Shown: piece by piece, positions 29,693 to 38,858 of the stretch
Position numbering within the stretch: position 1 is the stretch's first letter
How the letters are laid out: each line of letters opens with the position of its first letter
NCBI RefSeq assembly: GCF_030053415.1
Contig: NZ_JASGBJ010000001.1
Span: forward strand, 1,388,394-1,452,393
Direction of reading: 5' to 3'
Source: Marinobacter sp. CHS3-4
GTDB taxonomy: Bacteria; Pseudomonadota; Gammaproteobacteria; Pseudomonadales; Oleiphilaceae
DNA: 64,000 bases
The notes under the pieces: model-generated
What the model saw: only the letters and a program-made list of their open reading frames with translations
Told to the model about the DNA's origin: nothing
Databases searched by the model: none
Position numbers and translations under genes: made by a program

Positions 29693-30533
29693 CGTGCCGC
29701 GATACCTGAAGCAGTCGAATCACCCGGTTGTCGGCATTGGCAATCGTGAATTCCAGCCCCTGGCAGTTTACCTTTTCGCCCCGTCGGGGCAGGTGGCCGA
29801 ATTCCTTGAGAACCACGCCGCCAATCGTGTCGAACTCTTCTTCGTCCAGTTCGGTCTCAAAGAATTCATTGAAGTCGTCTACCGGAGTGACCGCCTTAAC
29901 GGCATAGGTGCCGTCGCTGCGTGACTTGATGTGGGTTTCCTCATCGAAATCATGCTCGTCTTCAATTTCGCCAACAATCTGTTCAAGCACATCTTCGATG
30001 GTGATCAGCCCGGCGGTGCCGCCATACTCATCCACCACGATGGCCATGTGGTTGCGGGTTTCCTTGAATTCCTTAAGCAACTGGTTCAGGCGCTTGCTTT
30101 CAGGCACGAACGTGGGGGGACGCAGGATTTCGCGAATGCGGTTCCAACTGAGGTTGCCATCCAGTGCGAGAGGCAAAAGGTCTTTTGCCAGCAGAACACC
30201 AATAACGTCGTCCTGGCTGTCGCCAATCACCGGGAAACGGCTGTGAGCGGAGCTGATGATTTCACCCAGGAATTCTTTTGGCTCCAGAGAGGCTTTAACG
30301 GTGACCATCTGGGAGCGGGGGATCATGATTTCTTCCACCCGCATGTCGATCACCTGCATCGCACCTTCGATGATGCTCATGGCATCGGTATCGATGATGT
30401 TTTCTGATTCGGCATCCCGCAGGATTTCCAGCACGTCCTCGACGGACTCAGGCCCGCTGGAGAAGGCCTGTGATATACGTTCCAGCCAGGACTTACTGTT
30501 GCCCTGGCTGCGACTCGACTGATCGTCGCTCAT
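29682..30533 (-). CDS. corC: CorC/HlyC family protein with CBS pair
   Basis: 283-residue soluble protein with two CBS domains (about 70-190: VEEIMIPRSQMVTV; MAIVVDEYGGTAGLITIEDV) and a C-terminal transporter-associated domain (DFNEFFETELDEEEFDTIGG). It is linked to magnesium and cobalt efflux. It has no DUF21 membrane domain, which is the CorC rather than YfjD form. It overlaps ybeY by 4 bp and lnt by 11 bp. Confidence 0.93.
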   Translation of the reverse strand: MSDDQSSRSQGNSKSWLERISQAFSSGPESVEDVLEILRDAESENIIDTDAMSIIEGAMQVIDMRVEEIMIPRSQMVTVKASLEPKEFLGEIISSAHSRFPVIGDSQDDVIGVLLAKDLLPLALDGNLSWNRIREILRPPTFVPESKRLNQLLKEFKETRNHMAIVVDEYGGTAGLITIEDVLEQIVGEIEDEHDFDEETHIKSRSDGTYAVKAVTPVDDFNEFFETELDEEEFDTIGGVVLKEFGHLPRRGEKVNCQGLEFTIANADNRVIRLLQVSRHDER

Positions 30534-31015
30534 GCGTCTTTTTCCGTTTCCCCAATGTCATCGGTTATTTCGTAAGGATTGCAGAAACCGAGCTGCGCCA
30601 GCAACTGGATCTCGAGGGCTTCCATGGCCTCGGCCTCGTCATCTTTAATATGGTCGTAGCCCTGAAGGTGCAACATTCCATGCACCAGCATGTGCGCCCA
30701 GTGTGCAGTTACCGTTTTTCGCTGTTCCAACGCTTCACGTTTAACCACTGGTTCGCAGATGATCAAATCACCGGCTAACGGCACCGTTATACCGGCTGGA
30801 GCTTCAAATGGGAAGGAAAGCACGTTGGTTGGCCCGGATTTGCCGCGATACTGGGCGTTAAGGGCGGCGCTTTCCTCAGTATCCACAATACGAACGGTTA
30901 CCTCGGAGTCATGGTCACCGAGCCAGGCAGAACTGGCCCATTGTTGCATGGTGTCCGCCTCGGGCAGGTCTTCTGACTCGGTTGCCAGTTGTATATCGAC
31001 AGTCAGGCTGGCCAC
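30530..31015 (-). CDS. ybeY: Endoribonuclease/rRNA maturation factor YbeY
   Basis: 161-residue zinc-dependent RNase acting in 16S rRNA 3' maturation and ribosome quality control. The metal site is HMLVHGMLHLQGYDH, matching HxxxHxxxxxH. NAQYRGKSGPTNVLSFPFE is also a family hallmark. It sits between ybeZ, a known partner, and corC, with 5-bp and overlapping junctions. Confidence 0.97.
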   Translation of the reverse strand: MASLTVDIQLATESEDLPEADTMQQWASSAWLGDHDSEVTVRIVDTEESAALNAQYRGKSGPTNVLSFPFEAPAGITVPLAGDLIICEPVVKREALEQRKTVTAHWAHMLVHGMLHLQGYDHIKDDEAEAMEALEIQLLAQLGFCNPYEITDDIGETEKDA

Positions 31016-31020
31016 GGTGA

Positions 31021-31995
31021 TCAGGTGCCTCCACCGTCGAACACGTCATAGGCCTCGACGATGCGCTGCACCAGCGGGTGGCGCACCACATCCTGAGACT
31101 CGAATCTGGTGAAGCCAATGCCAGACACGTCGCTCAGCACCGACGCCGCGTGAATCAACCCGGAGTTCTGCCCGCGTGGCAAGTCCACCTGGGTGGTGTC
31201 GCCGGTAATGACCGCCGTCGAGCCAAAGCCGATCCGCGTCAGGAACATTTTCATTTGCTCGCGGGTGGTGTTCTGGCTCTCATCCAGGATGATGAATGAA
31301 TTGTTCAGGGTGCGGCCCCGCATGAATGCCAAGGGCGCGATCTCGATGATGCTTTTTTCGATCAACCGGGTCACCTGATCAAAGCCCAGCATTTCATAGA
31401 GTGCGTCGTAAAGCGGGCGCAGGTAAGGGTCCACTTTCTGGGCCAGGTCGCCAGGAAGAAAGCCGAGTTTCTCACCCGCTTCTACTGCCGGACGCACCAA
31501 CAGGATTCGCTTCACCTGCTCGTCTTTCAGGGCTTCCACGGCACAGGCGACGGCCAGCCAGGTTTTACCGGTGCCCGCTGGGCCAATGCCGAAGTTTACA
31601 TCGTGGGTGCGGATGTTATGAACGTACTTCTGCTGGTTTGCGCCGCGCGGCTTGGCCTGGAGTTTTGGCGTTTTGATGACCGTCACGGCTCCGTCGTAGG
31701 GCACATCCGCTGGCAGTCGCTCAAAGCCGGATTCCCTGATGAACAGGTGCACGGTATCCGGCGAAATATCATTGGTGGCTTCGGTCTCACGATACAGGTG
31801 GCGAATCACTTCGCTGGCAGCGGCCACATGTTCGCTTTCGCCTTCCACCCTGAAATGATGCCCGCGGCGTCCCACGCGCACGCTCATCCGTTTTTCAATG
31901 TGCTTCAGATGCTCATCGAACTGGCCGCACAGTGCAGCCAGGCGATCCTGATCGACGGGGTGAAGATCAAACTGTTTCGCGTCGTTGGTTTTCAA
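31021..31995 (-). CDS. ybeZ: PhoH-like ATPase YbeZ
   Basis: 324-residue PhoH-family NTPase/helicase-like protein that works with YbeY. Walker A is GPAGTGKTWLAV, Walker B is FIILDESQNTTREQMKMFLT and TRIGFGSTAVITGD follows. I place the start at a TTG (31995) preceded by CTGGAGAC at ideal spacing. The resulting N-terminus (KTNDAKQFDLHPVDQDRLAA) aligns with family starts. The ATG at 32061 would overlap miaB and has no good ribosome binding site. Confidence 0.94.
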   Translation of the reverse strand: MKTNDAKQFDLHPVDQDRLAALCGQFDEHLKHIEKRMSVRVGRRGHHFRVEGESEHVAAASEVIRHLYRETEATNDISPDTVHLFIRESGFERLPADVPYDGAVTVIKTPKLQAKPRGANQQKYVHNIRTHDVNFGIGPAGTGKTWLAVACAVEALKDEQVKRILLVRPAVEAGEKLGFLPGDLAQKVDPYLRPLYDALYEMLGFDQVTRLIEKSIIEIAPLAFMRGRTLNNSFIILDESQNTTREQMKMFLTRIGFGSTAVITGDTTQVDLPRGQNSGLIHAASVLSDVSGIGFTRFESQDVVRHPLVQRIVEAYDVFDGGGT

Positions 31996-32029
31996 AAAGT
32001 CTCCAGGTTTGGTGCTTTCCCCAAGGGGG

Positions 32030-33376
32030 TTAGTACATCTCTGAATCAACGGGCATGCCACGTAGAGAATTGGGCATCGCCTCTTTGATCTCTACATCGA
32101 TGAAGTTGCCTACAACTTCCGGGTTTTCATGACGGAAGTTCACGATGCGGTTGTTTTCAGTGCGACCCGCATACTCGCCTGGGTCTTTTTTCGAAAGGCC
32201 AGTCACCAGAATACGTTGCGTTGTCCCCACCATCTTGCGACTGATATCCATCGCCTGCTGGTTGATGCGCTCCTGCAGAATGGAGAGACGCTGCTTTTTG
32301 ACGTCCATCGGGGTGTCATCCGGCAGATCTGCCGCCGGTGTGCCGGGGCGTGCACTGTATATAAAGCTGAAAGACACATCGAAGCCGATGTCGTTGATCA
32401 GCTTCATGGTGTCTTCAAAGTCTTTCTCGGTTTCACCTGGAAAGCCGATGATAAAGTCGGATGAGAAGCTGATGTCCGGACGAATCTTGCGCAGGCGGCG
32501 GAGCTTGGACTTGTACTCTAGAGCCGTATGGCCACGCTTCATGGCGGCCAGAATGCGGTCCGAACCGCTTTGCACCGGCAGATGCAGATGGCTGACCAGC
32601 TCGGGCACTTGCTCGTAAGCGGCAATCAGTGAATCCGAGAATTCCACCGGGTGAGAGGTGGTGTAACGGATGCGGTCGATGCCGTCGATGGTGGCGATCA
32701 GGGTAACCAGCTCGGCCATGTCCATCACGTCGCCATCGTGGGTTTCGCCCCGATAGGCATTCACATTCTGGCCCAGCAGATTTACCTCACGTACACCCTG
32801 GCTGGCCAGATGAGCGACTTCGGCAATGACGTCGTCGACCGGGCGGCTGACTTCTTCACCACGGGTGTAAGGCACCACGCAGAAAGTGCAGTATTTGCTG
32901 CAGCCTTCCATGATCGACACAAACGCGGATGGTCCCTCGGCACCGGGTTCCGGCAGGTTGTCGAACTTTTCAATTTCCGGGAAGCTGACGTCGACCACCC
33001 CGACACCGTCGCCTTTGGCGCGGATTTCGGTGATCATGTCCGGTAAACGGTGCAGAGTCTGGGGGCCGAATACCATGTCCACATAGGGGGCGCGGTCGAT
33101 GATGGCCTGGCCTTCCTGGCTCGCCACGCAGCCGCCAACGCCGATAATTAGGTCGGGGTTTTTACTCTTCAGGCCTTTCCAGCGACCAAGCTGGTGGAAC
33201 ACTTTCTCCTGCGCTTTTTCGCGAATGGAGCAGGTGTTCAGAAGCAGAATGTCTGCGTCGTCAGGCGTGTCGGTCATTTCGACGGTTTCGCCGGTGCGCA
33301 GCAGGTCGGCCATTCTGGACGAATCGTATTCGTTCATCTGACAGCCATGGGTTTTGATGTACAGCTTCTTGGCCAT
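32030..33376 (-). CDS. miaB: tRNA i6A37 methylthiotransferase MiaB
   Basis: 448-residue radical SAM enzyme converting i6A37 to ms2i6A37. N-terminal UPF0004 cysteines ([32 protein letters not shown]), the radical SAM cluster motif [15 protein letters not shown] (about residue 157 onwards) and a C-terminal TRAM domain are present. Start is ATG 33376 ([15 protein letters not shown]). It heads miaB-ybeZ-ybeY-corC-lnt and shares the pathway of the putative miaA at the window start. Its paralogue rimO is at 38.9 kb. Confidence 0.97.
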   Translation of the reverse strand: MAKKLYIKTHGCQMNEYDSSRMADLLRTGETVEMTDTPDDADILLLNTCSIREKAQEKVFHQLGRWKGLKSKNPDLIIGVGGCVASQEGQAIIDRAPYVDMVFGPQTLHRLPDMITEIRAKGDGVGVVDVSFPEIEKFDNLPEPGAEGPSAFVSIMEGCSKYCTFCVVPYTRGEEVSRPVDDVIAEVAHLASQGVREVNLLGQNVNAYRGETHDGDVMDMAELVTLIATIDGIDRIRYTTSHPVEFSDSLIAAYEQVPELVSHLHLPVQSGSDRILAAMKRGHTALEYKSKLRRLRKIRPDISFSSDFIIGFPGETEKDFEDTMKLINDIGFDVSFSFIYSARPGTPAADLPDDTPMDVKKQRLSILQERINQQAMDISRKMVGTTQRILVTGLSKKDPGEYAGRTENNRIVNFRHENPEVVGNFIDVEIKEAMPNSLRGMPVDSEMY

Positions 33377-33546
33377 GATTCTCAACGTTTTGGTGCAAAT
33401 GGGTGGTGCGTTTGCGGGCGGCGAAGGATACCGGCGCCCTGATCAAAAAGGAACTGCGTATTATAACGGGGTGATCAATTGGCAACCACCTTTGTATCGG
33501 CTTGTTGCTATTCCTGATGTGGTAATATTCCGGGCTTGTCGAAAAA

Positions 33547-34326
33547 ATGCAGAACACTGAACACATGACTCCCGAACGCCTCGCCCGAATCAAACAAACC
33601 CTCAACACCCGTCAGCCAGACCTGAGCGTGCTGACTGACCAGGTCCACAAGCCACGGAACCTGTCCGCCATCATCCGTTCCTGTGACGCTTTTGGTCTGG
33701 CCAACATGCACGTGGTGTGGCCGAAGGAGGGCTTTCGGGCGTTCCGGAAGACCGCCGGTGGCAGTTATAACTGGGTAACGACCCACACTCATCGCACCAT
33801 GGATGACGCCGTAGCGACTTTGAAAGGGCAGGGCCATAAGCTCTACGCGGCGCAGCTGTCGGACCGTGCGGTTGATTTTCGGGAGGTGGATTTCACCATT
33901 CCCTGTACGGTCATCCTGGGCAACGAGGTCGATGGCGTGAGTTCTGGCGCAGCCGCCGAAGCGGACGAACACATCGTGATTCCGATGATGGGCATGGTGG
34001 AGTCACTGAACGTGTCCGCTGCCTGCGCGATCATCCTCTCGGAAGCCCAGCGTCAGAGAAAACTGGCCGGGCTTTATGATTACCAGCGCCTGCCCGACGA
34101 TGAATACAATCGCCTGCTGTTCTGCTGGTGTCAGCCAGTGGTAAAGCGCTACTGCGATGACCGAAATCTGCCCTACCCACCGATCGACCCGGACACCGGC
34201 GAACTCATTGACGGCGTCGCCTGGATGAAAGAAGTGAGGGCAATCCGCGCCGAAAAAAAGCGGGCAAAAGCCGAAGCGTTTGAACAGTTCGGGACACAGT
34301 CGTTTGAGAACCCTGACGAGGCCTGA
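33547..34326 (+). CDS. trmH: tRNA (guanosine-2'-O-)-methyltransferase TrmH
   Basis: 259-residue SPOUT methyltransferase acting on G18 in the tRNA D-loop. The N-terminal TrmH segment (LARIKQTLNTRQPDLSVLTD), VHKPRNLSAIIRSCDAFG and the knot motifs (ILGNEVDGVSS, IVIPMMGMVESLNVSAACAI) match E. coli TrmH closely, including the C-terminal extension. A second ATG at 33565 (MTPERLARI) corresponds to the E. coli start and is equally possible; neither has a clear ribosome binding site. Confidence 0.92.
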   Translation: MQNTEHMTPERLARIKQTLNTRQPDLSVLTDQVHKPRNLSAIIRSCDAFGLANMHVVWPKEGFRAFRKTAGGSYNWVTTHTHRTMDDAVATLKGQGHKLYAAQLSDRAVDFREVDFTIPCTVILGNEVDGVSSGAAAEADEHIVIPMMGMVESLNVSAACAIILSEAQRQRKLAGLYDYQRLPDDEYNRLLFCWCQPVVKRYCDDRNLPYPPIDPDTGELIDGVAWMKEVRAIRAEKKRAKAEAFEQFGTQSFENPDEA

Positions 34327-34336
34327 TCGTCTGGGA

Positions 34337-34415
34337 CGCGGTTAGGTCTTTTCTGCAGGAACAAAGGTGTCTGAGCGCAGCGAGTTCTTTTTCCGAAAGG
34401 AAAGACCTAACGGCG
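34337..34415. repeat. Structured intergenic repeat family A, copy 2
   Basis: About 79-bp palindrome between convergent trmH and yejK. Outer arm GTTAGGTCTTT (34341-34351) pairs with AAAGACCTAAC (34401-34411), extending outward around one mismatch. The inner stem GGAA(C)AAAG / CTTTTTCC encloses GTGTCTGAGCGCAGCGAGTT, identical to copy 1 but for one base. The outer arms are unrelated to those of copy 1 yet still pair. A separate small stem, GCAGCCT/AGGCTGC (34422-34446), follows. Confidence 0.8.
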
Positions 34416-34456
34416 GCGCAGGCAGCCTCCCCAACGAGCAGGCTGCTGAAGGAGGA

Positions 34457-35473
34457 TTATTCCTCACGCCCCTCCAGATATCGCTTCAACTGTTCCCGAA
34501 GCGCCTTGGGCAGTCGCGTGATTGTCAAAGCATCATTGTCCCGGTCGTAGTAAACGGCCTGATTCACCAAGTCCGATGAAAACGACACACTCATGCCACC
34601 GCCGGATCCCGCAATACGAACCAGCTTTTTCACCTTGCGATGATCGGGATGCAACACGCCGCTTTCAGGCAGTTCGGCGGTCTCAGAGGCAAACTCCTTG
34701 AATCGTTGCGGCTCATTTTCATCCAGGTAACCTGACAGCGCTTCGATTTCCACCGGCTCGCCCAGGGCGTGTTGTTCCTTGCAGAACTCGTAGGCCTTGT
34801 GTCGTACCTCACCGGCTTTTTCGGGCTCCGAAGACTTGGCAAACGCCTCGACCGCGTCCAGAAAGGTTAGCGTTTCTTTCTCAACGTCCACCTGATTGGT
34901 GAATCCACACAGACGAATAAAATGATCGCCAATCTCTCCCGTGCCACGGGCATGAACCAGCGTCAGATAATTTTCAGCAGCCTGGTCGCTTTTCCAGTCG
35001 TCGATTTCAATCCGAACCGCCAGATTCAGGCGGGATAAGCTCAGAACATCGGTCGTATCCAGCGCCTGCTGGCCATCAAAACGCAGGGCGCTGTCACTCT
35101 CGATGATCAGCAGGTAAACAACCTCCGAATCTGCCAGCGCTTCGTGAACTAACATCAGGTGCCCTTGATGTTCCTCCTGTGCGCCGGTCAGAAGCTCTTG
35201 CCATTGCTTGAACAGCCGGTCTGTCATTGAGGCAAAGCTTTGACGATCTGCCAGGTAATCCCCCAGCCAGGCGCTAAAAGGCGACTCGCCGGTGTCTTCC
35301 GAAAATCGGCCGTATTTCTTGCCTGGCTTGCTGTTGAACAGCCGCTTCATCTGCTTTTGCAGTCCCTCATAGTCTCCGCCGGGCTCAGCCAATGGCTCCC
35401 CCTCAATTAACCGGGCAGGGCTGCCGGGTTGCAGTTGGGAAGCAAAGGCAATGCGCAGATGTTTGATGGCCAT
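34457..35473 (-). CDS. yejK: Nucleoid-associated protein YejK (NdpA)
   Basis: 338-residue member of the NdpA/YejK family of nucleoid-associated proteins. MAIKHLRIAFASQ at the start, a central block (TLVHARGTGEIGDHFIRLCG) and the C-terminal GGGMSVSFSSDLVNQAVYYD with TITRLPKALREQLKRYL support the call. I start at ATG 35473; the open frame runs 10 codons further upstream into the cysDN terminator. It is a single-gene unit on the minus strand, with a family A repeat beyond its end. Confidence 0.88.
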   Translation of the reverse strand: MAIKHLRIAFASQLQPGSPARLIEGEPLAEPGGDYEGLQKQMKRLFNSKPGKKYGRFSEDTGESPFSAWLGDYLADRQSFASMTDRLFKQWQELLTGAQEEHQGHLMLVHEALADSEVVYLLIIESDSALRFDGQQALDTTDVLSLSRLNLAVRIEIDDWKSDQAAENYLTLVHARGTGEIGDHFIRLCGFTNQVDVEKETLTFLDAVEAFAKSSEPEKAGEVRHKAYEFCKEQHALGEPVEIEALSGYLDENEPQRFKEFASETAELPESGVLHPDHRKVKKLVRIAGSGGGMSVSFSSDLVNQAVYYDRDNDALTITRLPKALREQLKRYLEGREE

Positions 35474-35496
35474 AACGAGTCTTCCTGAATATAGAA

Positions 35497-35531
35497 CGAA
35501 CAAAGCCCCGCAGCCGGAAAGCTAGCGGGGC
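35497..35531 (-). terminator. Intrinsic terminator after cysN
   Basis: GCCCCGC (35505-35511) pairs with GCGGGGC (35525-35531). Read on the minus strand, the stem is followed by TTTGTTC. It lies 24 bp beyond the cysN stop and just before yejK. Confidence 0.65.
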
Positions 35532-35554
35532 CCGGTGTGATCGGCTGATGTAGA

Positions 35555-37213
35555 TCAGATACGCTTGTTGCGAAGCAGATCCTGAACCAGTTTGCTGACC
35601 GCTTCCGGGATCTCATCGCTTTCATCTGCAGCGATGGAGGCGGAAGCAACGTCAGACCCAAGGTTCACAGCAATGGCGATCAGGCCGTGAGCCGCGACCA
35701 CCTGGGCCGCGCGGCGTCGGTCATCCACATTACCGGCGTTGTCTTCGGTCAGAACCACCGATGTTTTACCCTGATCGAACAGCGAACGTTCCAGGGCAAG
35801 TGCCAGGGATGGCGCCTGCTTGCCATTACACGCGATGATCGCAGGTTTCTGTGCCAGGCGACGCTGACGCTCTTCCGTGCTGACTGGATCAAGAGACTCA
35901 ACCGTATCCGCAGTCCCGGCGATCATGCCCGCACCGATGGTCACATTGCTCAAGCGGTCGATGACGATAAAGCTGCCAGTCACGTGGTTTCTCGGATAGG
36001 CATCAAAAGCAATCGGCTGGCTCAGAGTGAGCTCGCAAAGGCCGATTTCGTTCAGCTGGAGTTCGGTGGGGTTTTCACGTTTCTCCAATGTATTGACGTC
36101 GGTCTGGTGGTGAATCTTTTTCACGGTTGCCGACGAGAAGGTCGGGCCCAGTTTGATGTCGTAAAGTCGGCCGGTTTCCAGAGGCGCATCGGTCATCCAG
36201 ACAATGTTCGCCAGGAAACGGTTTCCGACTTCAGGTTCGTCTTCAGCTTTGACCAGCATGTCACCGCGGCTCACGTCGATTTCGTCGTTCAGAGTCAGGG
36301 TGACAGCTTGATCGATGTAGGCTTCGGCGAGGTTGCCATCAAAGGTCACGATGTCCTTGACGGTACTGGTTTTGCGCGACGGCAGCGCCATGAGTTTATC
36401 ACCCGGACGCACAACACCAGAGGCAATGGTCCCGCAGAAGCCACGGAAGTTCAGGTTCGGGCGGTTAACGTACTGCACCGGGAACCGAAAGTGTTCCAGA
36501 TTCTTGTCGTGAGACACCTGAACGGTTTCAAGAATCTCCATCAGCGGCTGGCCGTCGAACCAGGGAGTGTTCTCGCTTTTGTTGACCACATTGTCGCCTT
36601 CCAGAGCCGACATGGGTACGAAGCGGATGTCCTTCAGCCCCAATGGCGCTGCAAAGGCGATATAGTCGTCTTTGATTTCGTTAAAGCGCTCTTCACTAAA
36701 ATCCACCAGGTCCATCTTGTTGACGGCTACGACCACATGCCGGATGCCGAGTAGCGAGGCAATGTACGAGTGGCGACGGGTCTGTGTCAGCACGCCGTGG
36801 CGCGCGTCGATCATCAGAATCGCGACCTGCGCTGTGGACGCGCCGGTGGCCATGTTGCGAGTGTATTGCTCGTGCCCTGGTGTGTCCGCGATGATGAACT
36901 TGCGCTTGTCAGTGGAGAAAAAGCGGTAGGCCACATCAATGGTGATGCCCTGTTCACGCTCCGCCTGGAGGCCGTCCACCAGCAGGGCCAGATCCAGCTT
37001 TTCACCGGTGGTGCCCATTTTGGCGCTGTCGGTTTTCAAGCTGGCCATGTGATCTTCGTAGATCATCTTGGTGTCGTGCAGCAGGCGACCAATCAGGGTG
37101 CTCTTGCCATCATCCACGCTGCCACAGGTCAGCAGGCGCAGCAGTTCCTTGTTTTCGTGTTGCTTCAGGTAAGCCTGAATGTCTTCTGCAATAAGATCGG
37201 ACTGGTGTGACAT
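35555..37213 (-). CDS. cysN: Sulfate adenylyltransferase GTPase subunit CysN with vestigial APS-kinase domain
   Basis: 552-residue GTPase that drives APS synthesis with CysD. The G domain has GSVDDGKST (about 32-40), the G3 motif [11 protein letters not shown] and NKMDLVDF, followed by EF-Tu-like beta-barrels. E. coli CysN is about 475 aa; the extra residues here (about 456-552, bases 35555-35848) resemble Cys[33 protein letters not shown] and [10 protein letters not shown] line up with APS-kinase blocks, but the Walker A loop GLSGxGKST is destroyed. It therefore looks like a CysNC fusion whose kinase half has decayed. Start is ATG 37213, 1 bp after the cysD stop. Confidence 0.94.
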   Translation of the reverse strand: MSHQSDLIAEDIQAYLKQHENKELLRLLTCGSVDDGKSTLIGRLLHDTKMIYEDHMASLKTDSAKMGTTGEKLDLALLVDGLQAEREQGITIDVAYRFFSTDKRKFIIADTPGHEQYTRNMATGASTAQVAILMIDARHGVLTQTRRHSYIASLLGIRHVVVAVNKMDLVDFSEERFNEIKDDYIAFAAPLGLKDIRFVPMSALEGDNVVNKSENTPWFDGQPLMEILETVQVSHDKNLEHFRFPVQYVNRPNLNFRGFCGTIASGVVRPGDKLMALPSRKTSTVKDIVTFDGNLAEAYIDQAVTLTLNDEIDVSRGDMLVKAEDEPEVGNRFLANIVWMTDAPLETGRLYDIKLGPTFSSATVKKIHHQTDVNTLEKRENPTELQLNEIGLCELTLSQPIAFDAYPRNHVTGSFIVIDRLSNVTIGAGMIAGTADTVESLDPVSTEERQRRLAQKPAIIACNGKQAPSLALALERSLFDQGKTSVVLTEDNAGNVDDRRRAAQVVAAHGLIAIAVNLGSDVASASIAADESDEIPEAVSKLVQDLLRNKRI

Positions 37214-37214
37214 C

Positions 37215-38123
37215 TTAGAAGTACCCTTCCCGCTTTTTCTGTTCCATGGAGCCGGCCGAGTCGTGGTCAATCACACGGCCCTGACGTTCGGAGCTGGTCG
37301 CCAACAGCATTTCCTGGATGATCTCCGGCAGTGTATCTGCCTCAGATTCAATGGCGCCGGTTAGCGGGTAGCAACCCAGGGTGCGGAAACGGATGGACTT
37401 CATTTCCGGCGTTTCCCCTTCCTTCAGAGGCATGCGGTCGTCGTCTACCATGATCAGCGTGCCGTCACGCTCAACCACAGGACGCTTGGCAGAGTAGTAA
37501 AGGGGAACGATCTCGATGTTCTCAAGGTAGATGTACTGCCAGATGTCCAGCTCGGTCCAGTTGGACAGCGGGAACACGCGAATGCTCTCGCCCTTGTTGA
37601 TTTTGCCGTTGTAGATGTTCCACAGTTCGGGGCGCTGGTTTTTCGGATCCCAGCGGTGATATTCATCACGGAACGAGTAGACGCGCTCTTTGGCGCGGGA
37701 TTTTTCCTCGTCCCGGCGTGCACCGCCAAAGGCCGCATCAAACTTGTACTTGTCCAGCGCTTGCTTAAGGGCCTGGGTTTTCATCACGTCGGTGTGCTTG
37801 GCACTACCGTGGGTGAAAGGGCCAATGCCCTGTTTGATACCGTCTTCATTCTTGTGGACGATCAGGTCCAGACCGTATTCCTTTGCCTTGCGGTCCCGGA
37901 ATTCAATCATCTCCCGGAATTTCCAGGTGGTATCAACGTGCAGCAGAGGAAACGGCAATTTACCAGGGTGGAAAGCTTTGCGCGCCAGGTGAAGCATCAC
38001 CGCCGAGTCCTTTCCAATGGAATAAAGCATGACCGGGTTGTCGAATTCTGCTGCGACTTCCCGAATGATGTGGATGCTTTCCGCTTCCAGCTGCTTGAGA
38101 TGCGTCAGGTTATAAGTAGTCAT
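37215..38123 (-). CDS. cysD: Sulfate adenylyltransferase subunit CysD
   Basis: 302-residue adenylyl-transferring subunit of ATP sulfurylase (sulfate + ATP to APS). The PP-loop-like [18 protein letters not shown] and [20 protein letters not shown] are typical, as are [20 protein letters not shown] and [15 protein letters not shown]. Start is ATG 38123 ([17 protein letters not shown]); the open frame extends 11 codons upstream. Its stop is followed after 1 bp by cysN. An extended -10-like TGGTATCAT lies about 65 bp upstream (38195-38187, minus strand). Confidence 0.97.
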   Translation of the reverse strand: MTTYNLTHLKQLEAESIHIIREVAAEFDNPVMLYSIGKDSAVMLHLARKAFHPGKLPFPLLHVDTTWKFREMIEFRDRKAKEYGLDLIVHKNEDGIKQGIGPFTHGSAKHTDVMKTQALKQALDKYKFDAAFGGARRDEEKSRAKERVYSFRDEYHRWDPKNQRPELWNIYNGKINKGESIRVFPLSNWTELDIWQYIYLENIEIVPLYYSAKRPVVERDGTLIMVDDDRMPLKEGETPEMKSIRFRTLGCYPLTGAIESEADTLPEIIQEMLLATSSERQGRVIDHDSAGSMEQKKREGYF

Positions 38124-38308
38124 CGTTCCTGCTACCGCGTGTCGTGCCCTACACAAAATGCGAGGGCGTGGCGTATGAAAGCGCTGATGATACCAGAATA
38201 GGCGGTAGCATAAGAAGAAGGGCGTTTAGAGTTTCATGTCATAACAATATAGCGTCAGGCCGATGGGGCAGAGTGTTTGCGTCGGCCATTTCCGGGCGAA
38301 AACGGCGC

Positions 38309-38719
38309 TTAATTGGCCTCAGCAGCAAGCAGCTTACTGACGTAATTGTCTACGTAGTCAAAGCCGTTGCCCTCGAAATCGGCGAACTGAATACCTATCT
38401 GAAACTCGTCACGGGAAATGCGACGCATGTGAACGATGTGGCCATGCGTTACGACGATGACAGGTTGCGCCGCCACCACTGGCACCGAAAATGAGGCCTT
38501 TACGTCAATCCAGGCGCCCGGAGCTGGCGTTTGCTGGTTGGGGATGAGCTCCCGTACCTCATCCTGCCCGCATGCGATCATGAGGCCGGTTCGGGAAATG
38601 TTGGAGACTGAACATACAAGAGAACTGCCATCGGTTTTCTCAACCGTGACCTCGGTGGCAACGTCAACGCGTTGTTGGTTGCGCAGGTTGGGTTTGGCAA
38701 CAACGTTCTTCATCATCAT
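38309..38719 (-). CDS. PilZ domain protein
   Basis: 136-residue single-domain PilZ protein. The c-di-GMP-binding signature is present: an arginine pair near the N-terminus (LRNQQRVDV, RxxxR) and, about 30 residues later, SNISRTGLMI (N/DxSxxG). Beta-strand-rich segments follow (ASFSVPVV, RDEFQIGIQFADFEGNG). There is no output or membrane domain, so it probably acts by protein contact. It starts with three consecutive ATGs, and the exact one is uncertain. It stands alone between cysD and rimO. Confidence 0.88.
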   Translation of the reverse strand: MMMKNVVAKPNLRNQQRVDVATEVTVEKTDGSSLVCSVSNISRTGLMIACGQDEVRELIPNQQTPAPGAWIDVKASFSVPVVAAQPVIVVTHGHIVHMRRISRDEFQIGIQFADFEGNGFDYVDNYVSKLLAAEAN

Positions 38720-38858
38720 TTCTTATAATTAGTTGTCTTAACTTCCTGAAAGTCTAGTTGTTTACTTAGTAACCAGCAAGGTGAGACTATAGCGCCTGCT
38801 TTGCGAGCGATGAAAATTGTGATGCAAGTGTCACAGAAATGAAATAGAGGTCGAGTAG

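Noticed and set aside
35687..36754. 355-residue open frame antisense to cysN
   Set aside because: Shadow of cysN; no domain or ribosome binding site.
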